DNA of 64,000 nt, taken from contig NZ_LT669941.1 of assembly GCF_900128505.1 (NCBI RefSeq), positions 4,444,787-4,508,786 on the forward strand. Direction: 5' to 3'. The notes beneath the pieces are model-generated. The model ran no database searches and was not told the DNA's origin. It saw only the letters and a program-made list of their open reading frames with translations. Position 1 is the first letter of the stretch. Each line of letters starts with the position of its first letter. This document shows positions 52,084-59,135 of this stretch, piece by piece. Source of the DNA: Parabacteroides timonensis (GTDB taxonomy: Bacteria; Bacteroidota; Bacteroidia; Bacteroidales; Tannerellaceae). The position numbers and the translations under genes are program-made.

Positions 52084-52106
52084 GGTATGATTGTGTTAGG
52101 TCGTGT

Positions 52107-53030
52107 TTATTCGGACATGTTTTTGATATAAGGTAATTCGATCAGCTTTTTGAATCCATAGAAAGTGGCTGCATTTTCTCCCAGGAAGAGGTCCTTTTCC
52201 TGTTCTGTCAGTTCCTCGGTCTTCAGGATGAAATCGTATGACATCCTGTAGGTGATAGCTGTAATCGTGCGGGGATAATCCGATCCCCACATCAGCTTCT
52301 CCATGCCTACCCGGTCTGCTGCTTCGCGTATCGCTTTAACGGCACCGGGGAAAGGATAAAATTCGTCGTTGAACAACCAGGTGATACCTCCGGATTCGAT
52401 GCGGACGTTCGGGTAACGTGCCAGGCTGATCTGCGCCAACCAGTTCGGTCGGGTAACCATACCGAAATGTCCGATCGCAATTTTTAATCCGGGGCATTCC
52501 TGAATCACCTCTTCCAGTTCGCTGGTCTGGCTGTCGCCATCAGCCAGATCGACGGAGAGGATCATATCTTTGTTTTCCATAAAATGGAACATTTCCATCA
52601 TCTCGTCACCATTCAGACAGACCCGCCCTTCCTGGAGTAAAAGGCGTTGTGCCGGAACTTTGATAGCCTTGAATCCGCGTGCAGCCAGTTCGCGTGCCTG
52701 TGCCGCATAGCCGGGACGGCGAAATTCGCAAAGGCCACAGACAAAGAAGCGATCCGGATAGCGTTTGGCGACCTCCAGCAAATAATCGTTTTGCATGCCG
52801 TCGATAAATTCTTGGGTGACGACGGCTGCCGAAACCTGTGCATAATCCATGTTCGACAGGAATATCTCTGCCGTGTTCCTGCCATCGATGATAAACGGAG
52901 GAACCATCTGCCGGATTTCACCCATAAAGAGTGAACGTCCGTTAGTGAGTGTCCGTATTGGCAATCCGTCGACTACTGTATCCTGCCTGAGCCAAAGATG
53001 GGAATGGGCATCTATAATCTTTCTGTTCAT
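52107..53030 (-). CDS. Amidohydrolase-family lactonase, probable L-galactono-lactonase
   Basis: This 307-residue protein is a TIM-barrel amidohydrolase of the COG3618/Amidohydro_2 type. The metal site HxH is DAHSHLW near the N-terminus. IGHFGM and MWGSDYPR hold the later His and catalytic Asp. Relatives hydrolyse sugar lactones such as L-fucono- and L-galactono-1,5-lactone. It follows the aldo/keto reductase gene by 32 nt, so it would hydrolyse the lactone made there. Specificity is inferred from the operon. Confidence 0.85.
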   Translation of the reverse strand: MNRKIIDAHSHLWLRQDTVVDGLPIRTLTNGRSLFMGEIRQMVPPFIIDGRNTAEIFLSNMDYAQVSAAVVTQEFIDGMQNDYLLEVAKRYPDRFFVCGLCEFRRPGYAAQARELAARGFKAIKVPAQRLLLQEGRVCLNGDEMMEMFHFMENKDMILSVDLADGDSQTSELEEVIQECPGLKIAIGHFGMVTRPNWLAQISLARYPNVRIESGGITWLFNDEFYPFPGAVKAIREAADRVGMEKLMWGSDYPRTITAITYRMSYDFILKTEELTEQEKDLFLGENAATFYGFKKLIELPYIKNMSE

Positions 53031-53062
53031 GGTATTTTCTTTAAAGGGTATTTGTTTTCTGG

Positions 53063-53995
53063 TCAGGAGTTCGACCAGCTGACCCGCTTCTGGTCGCCGA
53101 TAATCTCCTGTACTTCACGAACCAGGTCCCAGTCGATCGGATCTTCTATATATTGGATGTTTTTCCGGACATTCTCCGGATTTGCCGAACTGAACAGGGT
53201 AGTTGCGATTCTCGGGTTACTTACTGAGTATTGCATAGCCAGTTTTTCTATCGGGTAACCTTTGGAAGCGCAGTGTTGCACTGCTTTTTGGCAGGCTTCT
53301 ACCAGTGCTGCCGGTGCCGGATGCCAGTCGGGAACACCCCGTTGCGACAATAATCCCATCGAAAGGGGAGAAGCATTGATGATACCGATCTGTTTGGATT
53401 CGAAATAATCGAAATAGTCGGCCAGCTTATCGTCGTTCAGGCAGTAGTGGCAGAAATTGAGAATGGTTTCTACCGTTCTTTCGGGGACGCGGTCGATCAC
53501 CCATTGCAGGTTTTCCAGTTGAAGGTCGGTAATGCCGATATGCTTCACGATTCCTTTTTCACGTAAATCCACCAATGCCGGCAATGTTTCGTTCACTACC
53601 TGGTTGAGGTCGGCAAATTCGATATCGTGTACATTGATCAGGTCGATGTAATCCAGATGCAGCCGTTCCATGCTTTCATACACACTTTCGGTAGCCCGTT
53701 TGCCGGAATAGTCCCAGGTATTAACGCCGTTTTTTCCGTAGCGGCCGACTTTTGTTGAAAGCATAAAAGCGTCGCGGGGAATTTCTTTCAGTGCCTTTCC
53801 CAATACCGTTTCCGCCTTGTAATGTCCGTAGTAAGGGGAAACGTCGATAAAGTTCATCCCGTTTTCGACGGCAGTAAATACAGCCTGGATGCTTTCCGCT
53901 TCCCGTGTTTCATGAAAGACACTGCCCAACGAAGAGGCTCCAAAGCTCAGAACGGATACTTTCATCCCTGTTTTTCCACAATATGAGTAGTTCAT
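53063..53995 (-). CDS. Aldo/keto reductase, probable L-galactose dehydrogenase
   Basis: This 310-residue protein has the AKR catalytic tetrad: Asp and Tyr in FIDVSPYYGHYKAE, Lys in MLSTKVGR, His in DLINVHDIE. The start GKTGMKVSVLSFGASSLGSVF closely resembles plant and bacterial L-galactose/L-fucose dehydrogenases. It oxidises the hexose C1 to the lactone. It is the first gene of the seven-gene operon, 180 nt from the divergent LacI gene, with a -7 element at 54031-54024 and a LacI-type operator between. Confidence 0.87.
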   Translation of the reverse strand: MNYSYCGKTGMKVSVLSFGASSLGSVFHETREAESIQAVFTAVENGMNFIDVSPYYGHYKAETVLGKALKEIPRDAFMLSTKVGRYGKNGVNTWDYSGKRATESVYESMERLHLDYIDLINVHDIEFADLNQVVNETLPALVDLREKGIVKHIGITDLQLENLQWVIDRVPERTVETILNFCHYCLNDDKLADYFDYFESKQIGIINASPLSMGLLSQRGVPDWHPAPAALVEACQKAVQHCASKGYPIEKLAMQYSVSNPRIATTLFSSANPENVRKNIQYIEDPIDWDLVREVQEIIGDQKRVSWSNS

Positions 53996-54023
53996 GGTAT
54001 GTGTGATTTGAGTTGTCGATTGC

Positions 54024-54031
54024 TCAAATGT
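54024..54031 (-). promoter_or_regulatory. -7 element of the L-galactose operon
   Basis: TACATTTG on the minus strand lies 29 nt ahead of the AKR start. The -33 is poor. Confidence 0.5.
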
Positions 54032-54076
54032 ATAGCTTTTATGTTTTGATTATAACCACTTTGTGCTGAAAAATCT

Positions 54077-54092
54077 ACGCAAAGGTTTGCGT
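54077..54092. promoter_or_regulatory. LacI-family operator
   Basis: ACGCAAA and TTTGCGT flank a central GG, a 16-bp dyad of the type bound by LacI/PurR/CcpA proteins. It lies midway between the divergent operon and LacI gene, upstream of both -7 elements. Confidence 0.8.
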
Positions 54093-54145
54093 TGTTGATG
54101 TGATAATTAGAAGAAGGTAAATGATCCGATTCTACCGGAAATAAG

Positions 54146-54153
54146 TATATTTG
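54146..54153 (+). promoter_or_regulatory. -7 element of the LacI gene
   Basis: TATATTTG is an exact match. An in-frame TTG at 54151 lies inside it, so the ATG at 54175 is the real start. Confidence 0.6.
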
Positions 54154-54174
54154 CCGGAAGTAATCGGAATTGTA

Positions 54175-55191
54175 ATGCCTAAGAAAAGACACATATCGCT
54201 GAAAGACCTGGCCAAAGAACTGGGTGTTTCCGTTTCTACCGTATCGCGTGCACTGAACGACAGCTACGAGATCAGTCCCGAAATGCGGGAACGGGTGAAG
54301 GCGCTTGCCGAAGAATGGAATTACCGGCCGAACCCGTTTGCGCTGAGTCTGTTGAAAAATACACCGCGTATTATTGGCATCATCGTGCCGGATATCGTTA
54401 CTCATTTCTATTCATCGATTATCAGCGGTATCAATGACGTGGCGCGTAAGAACGAGTATTCCGTTATTATCACTTCTTCCTATGAGCAGTATGAACAGGA
54501 ACTGCATTGTGTGGAAGACCTGGTAAACATGCGGGTGGAGGGTATATTGGCCTGCCTGTTACAGGAAACGACCGATTATTCCCATTTCCTTTCTTTGGAG
54601 GATATGGATATTCCGTTGGTCTTTTTCGACCGTGTCTGCCTGACGGGTACGATCCCTTCGGTGGTGGCCGATAATAAGGAGTCGGCCCGGGTGGCTACCA
54701 GGCATCTGTTGGAGACGGGGTCGAAACGGGTGGCTTTCCTGGGTGGTTCGGATCATTTGGCGATCGTGCAGCAACGTCGTGACGGATATATGGAAGCATT
54801 GAAAGAGGAAGGTTTGCCAGTCGTAGAAGAGTTGATTGTCTGTAAGAAGATGACCTATGAAGAGGGGCGGGAAGGTTGTTGCCGGTTGCTCTCATTGCCG
54901 GAACCGCCGGATGCCATCCTGGCAATGAATGACACACTGGCTTTTGCTGCAATGAAGGAAATCAAAAAGTATCAGTTCCGCATCCCTGCCGATATTGCCC
55001 TGATCGGTTATACTGACGAGCTTCATTCCAATTATGTGGAACCAGCCCTGACTGCTGTCACTCATCAGACCTATAAGATGGGAGAGGAATGCTGCAATTT
55101 ACTCCTCAAGCAGATAAAGAAACGGGAGAAGCCCCGGCAGATCGTCGTACCTACTCATTTATCGGTGCGTGAAACTTCCCGAAAAAGATAA
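54175..55191 (+). CDS. LacI-family regulator of the L-galactose genes
   Basis: This 338-residue regulator has the N-terminal helix-turn-helix HISLKDLAKELGVSVSTVSRALND and the hinge (RVKALAEEWNYRPNPFALSL). The periplasmic-binding-protein-like sensor begins RIIGIIVPDIVTHFYSSII and includes VVADNKESARVATRHL and LIGYTDE. It is divergent from the seven-gene operon and 118 nt ahead of the ExuT-like transporter gene. The palindrome at 54077-54092 is its likely binding site. The effector is unknown; a pathway intermediate is expected. Confidence 0.92.
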   Translation: MPKKRHISLKDLAKELGVSVSTVSRALNDSYEISPEMRERVKALAEEWNYRPNPFALSLLKNTPRIIGIIVPDIVTHFYSSIISGINDVARKNEYSVIITSSYEQYEQELHCVEDLVNMRVEGILACLLQETTDYSHFLSLEDMDIPLVFFDRVCLTGTIPSVVADNKESARVATRHLLETGSKRVAFLGGSDHLAIVQQRRDGYMEALKEEGLPVVEELIVCKKMTYEEGREGCCRLLSLPEPPDAILAMNDTLAFAAMKEIKKYQFRIPADIALIGYTDELHSNYVEPALTAVTHQTYKMGEECCNLLLKQIKKREKPRQIVVPTHLSVRETSRKR

Positions 55192-55252
55192 TCTACCTTA
55201 AATAGATTTATTATTAAATATAAATTACGATGTATTCGCACACACAATATGC

Positions 55253-55282
55253 TTTGTAATTAAAAAAAATGATATATATTTG
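55253..55282 (+). promoter_or_regulatory. Promoter of the ExuT-like gene
   Basis: TTTG (55253-55256), 18 bp, then TATATTTG (55275-55282). Start codon at 55310. Confidence 0.6.
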
Positions 55283-55309
55283 CCACAAATCATGAAAAAC
55301 CAGTAAGAA

Positions 55310-56752
55310 ATGAGCACATTAGGCAATGTGGGTCAGAAAATGACCCAGTACAGATGGACAATCTGTGCGATGTTGTTTTTCGCAACGACAGTAAATTATC
55401 TCGACCGTCAGGTCTTATCACTAACCTGGGACGAATTTATCAAACCCGAATTCCATTGGAACGAATCTCATTATGGAACGATCACATCTGTATTTTCTAT
55501 TGTATATGCTATTTGTATGTTGTTCGCCGGTCGTTTTATCGACTGGATGGGAACAAAAAAAGGATATCTTTGGGCGATCGGTGTCTGGTCGGTAGGTGCC
55601 TGTATGCATGCCGGTTGCGGTATCGTAACAGAACATTATGTCGGGATGAACAGTGCTGCCGAACTGATCGCTGCAACGGGGGATGTGGTGGTGGTTCTGG
55701 CTACCGTCAGTATGTATTGCTTCCTGGTTGCCCGCTGTGTATTGGCATTGGGTGAAGCCGGAAACTTCCCGGCGGCTATCAAGGTGACAGCCGAATATTT
55801 CCCGAAGAAAGACCGCGCTTATGCTACTTCTATATTTAATGCTGGTGCTTCTATCGGTGCCTTGATTGCTCCGTTATCTATTCCGCCGTTGGCTAAATGG
55901 CTGGGTTGGGAAATGGCTTTTATCGTGATCGGTGCGCTCGGTTTTATATGGATGGGAATGTGGGTATTCATGTACACTACTCCTAATAAAAGTAAGCATG
56001 TAAATGCTGCCGAGTTGGCCTATATTGAACAGGACAAGGATGAAGATGGCGGTATCGTAAAAACAGAAGAAGAAGAGAAGAAAATCGGATTCTTGCAATG
56101 TTTCAGTTATAAGCAGACCTGGTCGTTCATTGCCGGTAAATTCATGACGGACGGTGTATGGTGGTTCTTCCTTTTCTGGACACCTTCTTATCTGAATACG
56201 CAGTTCGGTATTAAAACGTCTGATCCCTTGGGAATGGCTTTGATCTTTACCTTATATGCAATTACGATGCTCTCTATTTACGGAGGTAAACTTCCGACAA
56301 TATTTATCAACCGTACCGGAATGAATCCGTATGCCGCCCGTATGAAAGCGATGTTGATCTTTGCCTTTTTCCCATTGGTGGTATTGTTGGCACAGCCGTT
56401 AGGTACTATTTCTCCCTGGTTCCCGGTTATTTTGATCGGTATCGGTGGTGCAGCCCACCAGTCCTGGTCGGCTAATATTTTCTCTACAGTAGGTGATATG
56501 TTCCCGAAATCAGCGATTGCAAGTATTACTGGCATCGGTGGTATGGCAGGTGGTGTCGGTTCGATGATCCTGCAAAAGGTGGCCGGTAACCTGTTTGTTT
56601 ACGCCGATGAAACTCATATGACCTTTATGGGGTTTGAAGGTAAACCGGCCGGATATTTCATTATCTTCTGTGTATGCTCTGTCGCTTATCTGATCGGATG
56701 GGTGATCATGAAAACATTGGTTCCGAAGTATAAAGTAATTACACTTGAATAA
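55310..56752 (+). CDS. Hexuronate transporter of the ACS/MFS family (ExuT-like)
   Basis: This 480-residue permease has about 12 membrane helices. TVNYLDRQVLSLTW in the first helix, FAGRFIDWMGTKKGY, LGEAGNFPAAIKVTAEYFPKKDRAYATSIFNAG and FFLFWTPSYL are typical of hexuronate/aldonate transporters. It probably imports galacturonate, glucuronate or an aldonate that feeds UxaB/UxaA. An insertion of about 20 residues after helix 3 (MNSAAELIAATGD) is seen in Bacteroidetes members. It has its own promoter and ends at two tandem hairpins. Confidence 0.87.
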   Translation: MSTLGNVGQKMTQYRWTICAMLFFATTVNYLDRQVLSLTWDEFIKPEFHWNESHYGTITSVFSIVYAICMLFAGRFIDWMGTKKGYLWAIGVWSVGACMHAGCGIVTEHYVGMNSAAELIAATGDVVVVLATVSMYCFLVARCVLALGEAGNFPAAIKVTAEYFPKKDRAYATSIFNAGASIGALIAPLSIPPLAKWLGWEMAFIVIGALGFIWMGMWVFMYTTPNKSKHVNAAELAYIEQDKDEDGGIVKTEEEEKKIGFLQCFSYKQTWSFIAGKFMTDGVWWFFLFWTPSYLNTQFGIKTSDPLGMALIFTLYAITMLSIYGGKLPTIFINRTGMNPYAARMKAMLIFAFFPLVVLLAQPLGTISPWFPVILIGIGGAAHQSWSANIFSTVGDMFPKSAIASITGIGGMAGGVGSMILQKVAGNLFVYADETHMTFMGFEGKPAGYFIIFCVCSVAYLIGWVIMKTLVPKYKVITLE

Positions 56753-56756
56753 AACA

Positions 56757-56807
56757 AATAGCAGCCCCGCTGCTATTATCTCAATGCAGGGAGTTGTTCC
56801 CTGCATT
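56757..56807 (+). terminator. Two tandem terminator hairpins
   Basis: AATAGCAGC/GCTGCTATT (56757-56777) and AATGCAGGGA/TCCCTGCATT (56783-56807) are both perfect stems. They end the transporter transcript. Confidence 0.75.
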
Positions 56808-56899
56808 GTGTTGTATATTTACTTTTATCCATTTTGGTTGCCGATAATTATCGACAAGCAATTATGTCGGCAGGAAGCCAGAGTAACATCACATTGTTT

Positions 56900-58045
56900 T
56901 TACAGGAATGCAGCTGCTTTGCTAAAGATATGGTTGAATGCCTGATTTACGAGTGTTTGATCTGCTTTTGACCGAAACGGAAAAGGTATCTGATGAGAAT
57001 ACTGGAATGGGAAATCAATTTCCTCTAGTACCTTGTCAGATGCTTTCCCTATTGCCTGGATTACTCCATTTGTAGGCATCACGATATCTTTCTTTAATGA
57101 GATGGCTTTGATCTGGTTGCAGGCTCGCTGAAAGAACGATTCCCGGTAATCTTGTAATACATCCGGACGTATCATCGCTTTGAAGGCCTGTTCCAGAAAA
57201 TCGTTTTTGAAAGATGTCGGTAACGAACGATTCTCTAAAAAGTCATGACGATAAAAGCGTTGCAGGCTGTCAAATGCTTCCTGATCCATAATATCGCGTG
57301 CGCTTCCGTTCATCTGGCTGAAGATCGAACCGCCGCAAAACATAAACAGGCGGGTGTCGCTGAACAACTTCTCTGGATTACTCAACAGTAATACCTGAGA
57401 CAGCAACGCACCGATTGGATAGGCGAACAGGTTGATGGAAGTGTCTTCTTTAAATAAGGGGTGTTTCCCATCCTTTATTTCATGTACCAGTTGCCAAAGA
57501 TTATAGACCGATTCGCGACCGGAGGCATAAAAGCGTAACGGGTTGATAGACAAACGGCTGCTTAATGCCACATTGGCGAAGGTGGAGTTGGCCAGATCAT
57601 TGATCTTTAGTTTACGTTGTCCAACCCAGGGTAAGACGGCCCGTGGATTACACCAGCTACCCGGGGTACGGTTCATATGGAAAGCGATAGGGAAAAGTAT
57701 GACCGGCTTTCCGGTAGTCTCCGCCAGATATTCAGCCCAAGTCAGGTATTTTTCCCAGGTACGTTCATTCAGACCATGCAGGAGAATGATCGCCTTATCC
57801 CGTTTCTCTTTTCCGGAGGGTGCGAATATGGTATAATTGAATGTTTTATTTTCTTGGATGTGGTCGTCGGTAACGGCACAGAAGTCTGTCGTTGCAAGTT
57901 CCCTTTGGAATTCGTCAATTTCGCTGGCAGCTATCGTTTGTGTGAAACGAAAGGGGATTATATCCAAACGACTTTCTTTCAGGCAGGCCTTTTTATCGTA
58001 CGAGAAAAGGCTGTAAAGTTGTTGTGTGCGAAGTGAAATATCCAT
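56900..58045 (-). CDS. Alpha/beta-hydrolase-like protein (DUF6051-type)
   Basis: This 381-residue protein has no signal peptide. AIILLHGLNERTWEKYLTWAEYLAE and PVILFPIAFHMNRTP are the early strands of an alpha/beta hydrolase fold with an oxyanion-type HG. LFAYPIGALLSQVLLL sits where the nucleophile elbow is expected, but lacks a GxSxG motif, so catalysis is doubtful. This matches uncharacterised Bacteroidetes proteins of the DUF6051 type. It is monocistronic and divergent from the LytTR regulator gene, 171 nt away. Confidence 0.6.
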   Translation of the reverse strand: MDISLRTQQLYSLFSYDKKACLKESRLDIIPFRFTQTIAASEIDEFQRELATTDFCAVTDDHIQENKTFNYTIFAPSGKEKRDKAIILLHGLNERTWEKYLTWAEYLAETTGKPVILFPIAFHMNRTPGSWCNPRAVLPWVGQRKLKINDLANSTFANVALSSRLSINPLRFYASGRESVYNLWQLVHEIKDGKHPLFKEDTSINLFAYPIGALLSQVLLLSNPEKLFSDTRLFMFCGGSIFSQMNGSARDIMDQEAFDSLQRFYRHDFLENRSLPTSFKNDFLEQAFKAMIRPDVLQDYRESFFQRACNQIKAISLKKDIVMPTNGVIQAIGKASDKVLEEIDFPFQYSHQIPFPFRSKADQTLVNQAFNHIFSKAAAFL

Positions 58046-58141
58046 AACGTTTTATTTTTTACTGCAAACAAACACTATAAAAACAACTCCGCCAAATAAA
58101 TGGTTTTAGTGACTATCAGAAGGGGTAGAAAGTCGAATATA

Positions 58142-58170
58142 GGGGCGAATTTCTTATATGTGGGGCGAAT
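58142..58170 (+). repeat. 9-bp direct repeats at the LytTR gene promoter
   Basis: GGGGCGAAT occurs at 58142-58150 and 58162-58170, 11 nt apart. LytTR regulators typically bind two 9-bp direct repeats about 12 bp apart. The second copy covers the -33 position of the -7 element TACATTTG (58187-58194). Confidence 0.6.
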
Positions 58171-58186
58171 ATATCAGGATTTATAG

Positions 58187-58194
58187 TACATTTG
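58187..58194 (+). promoter_or_regulatory. -7 element of the LytTR gene
   Basis: TACATTTG fits the consensus and lies 22 nt ahead of the ATG at 58217. The -33 is replaced by a regulator repeat, suggesting dependence on or repression by the regulator. Confidence 0.55.
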
Positions 58195-58216
58195 TTATCA
58201 AATAAGAGGCAAAAAT

Positions 58217-59065
58217 ATGGGAATGTTAGGTTATAAAATCCCCGCATATATTTATGGGAAATCGAATATCGTTCGTCTGATCCTGCTGACGGCACTTTTT
58301 GCTTTAGTGTTTATAAATATCTATAAGCCGTTCAGTTCTTCCAGTTGGTATTCGGTTTCGGAGTTTAAGTTTTTTGTTTTTTCAAGTCTGATCATTCTGA
58401 CAGGAGTGTTGGTTGTCGTTATCAGCCGGATTGTGATGTATTACTGGGGACGTAAGCATGAGATTACGATCGGAGGATATGCGTTGTGGATACTGTTGGA
58501 GATTTTTTTTATGTCATTGTTTTATACGATTTATACGCTGGTACTTAATCCGGAGCGGGAATATCTGAGTGCTTTTAAGGAATCGTCTATAAATACGAGT
58601 CTGGTATTATTATTGCCTTATTCCGTCTTACACCTGTATTTCTCTTATCAGGAGAAAGAACGTCAGTTACGTTTATTGGAAGAAGACAGGGCAGAGGCGG
58701 CAAATAAGCTGTCCGTGTTTTCTTTTTATGATGAGAAGCATGAGTTACGTCTATCGGTAAAACGGAGTAATCTTTTATATATAGAATCTGCCGATAATTA
58801 TGTTTGTATCTGGTATCTTAATAAAGGAGTGTTGACCAAATTTATGCTGCGTAATTCTTTGAAAGCTATCGAGGAAAGTTTAGCTGAGACGAATGTATTA
58901 CGCTGTCATCGTTCATATATGGTCAATTTTGACCAGGTAAAGGTAATCCGTCGCGAAAAAGATGGTGTTTATTTGGAATTAGGTATAGAAAAGGTTCCAG
59001 ATATTCCAATCTCAAAAACATATAGTGAGAAAGTAACACATTGGTTTATGACCTATTCGTCATGA
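58217..59065 (+). CDS. Membrane-bound LytTR-type transcriptional regulator
   Basis: This 282-residue protein has four predicted membrane helices in the first 150 residues (IVRLILLTALFALVFINIY; FFVFSSLIILTGVLVVVI; YALWILLEIFFMSLFYTIY; NTSLVLLLPYSVLHLYF). A coiled-coil linker (YQEKERQLRLLEEDRAEAANK) leads to the LytTR DNA-binding domain (about 180-280: LLYIESADNYVCIWYL, LRCHRSYMVNFDQVKVI, IPISKTYSEKV). Such proteins combine a membrane sensor with a DNA-binding output without a receiver domain. Direct repeats at its own promoter indicate autoregulation. A large hairpin follows the gene. Confidence 0.88.
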   Translation: MGMLGYKIPAYIYGKSNIVRLILLTALFALVFINIYKPFSSSSWYSVSEFKFFVFSSLIILTGVLVVVISRIVMYYWGRKHEITIGGYALWILLEIFFMSLFYTIYTLVLNPEREYLSAFKESSINTSLVLLLPYSVLHLYFSYQEKERQLRLLEEDRAEAANKLSVFSFYDEKHELRLSVKRSNLLYIESADNYVCIWYLNKGVLTKFMLRNSLKAIEESLAETNVLRCHRSYMVNFDQVKVIRREKDGVYLELGIEKVPDIPISKTYSEKVTHWFMTYSS

Positions 59066-59070
59066 ATAAT

Positions 59071-59113
59071 GAACCAATGGAGCCGACCTTGTAGAAGTCG
59101 ACTCCATTGGTTC
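59071..59113. terminator. Bidirectional terminator between the LytTR and GH29 genes
   Basis: GAACCAATGGAG (59071-59082) and CTCCATTGGTTC (59102-59113) pair, extended inward by CGAC/GTCG, between convergent genes. Confidence 0.8.
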
Positions 59114-59135
59114 ACATTTGATAAATACTGAATCC

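Noticed and set aside
53992..54405. 137-codon minus-strand frame over the LacI promoter and gene start
   Set aside because: It runs through the operator and the helix-turn-helix coding region of LacI; no family likeness.
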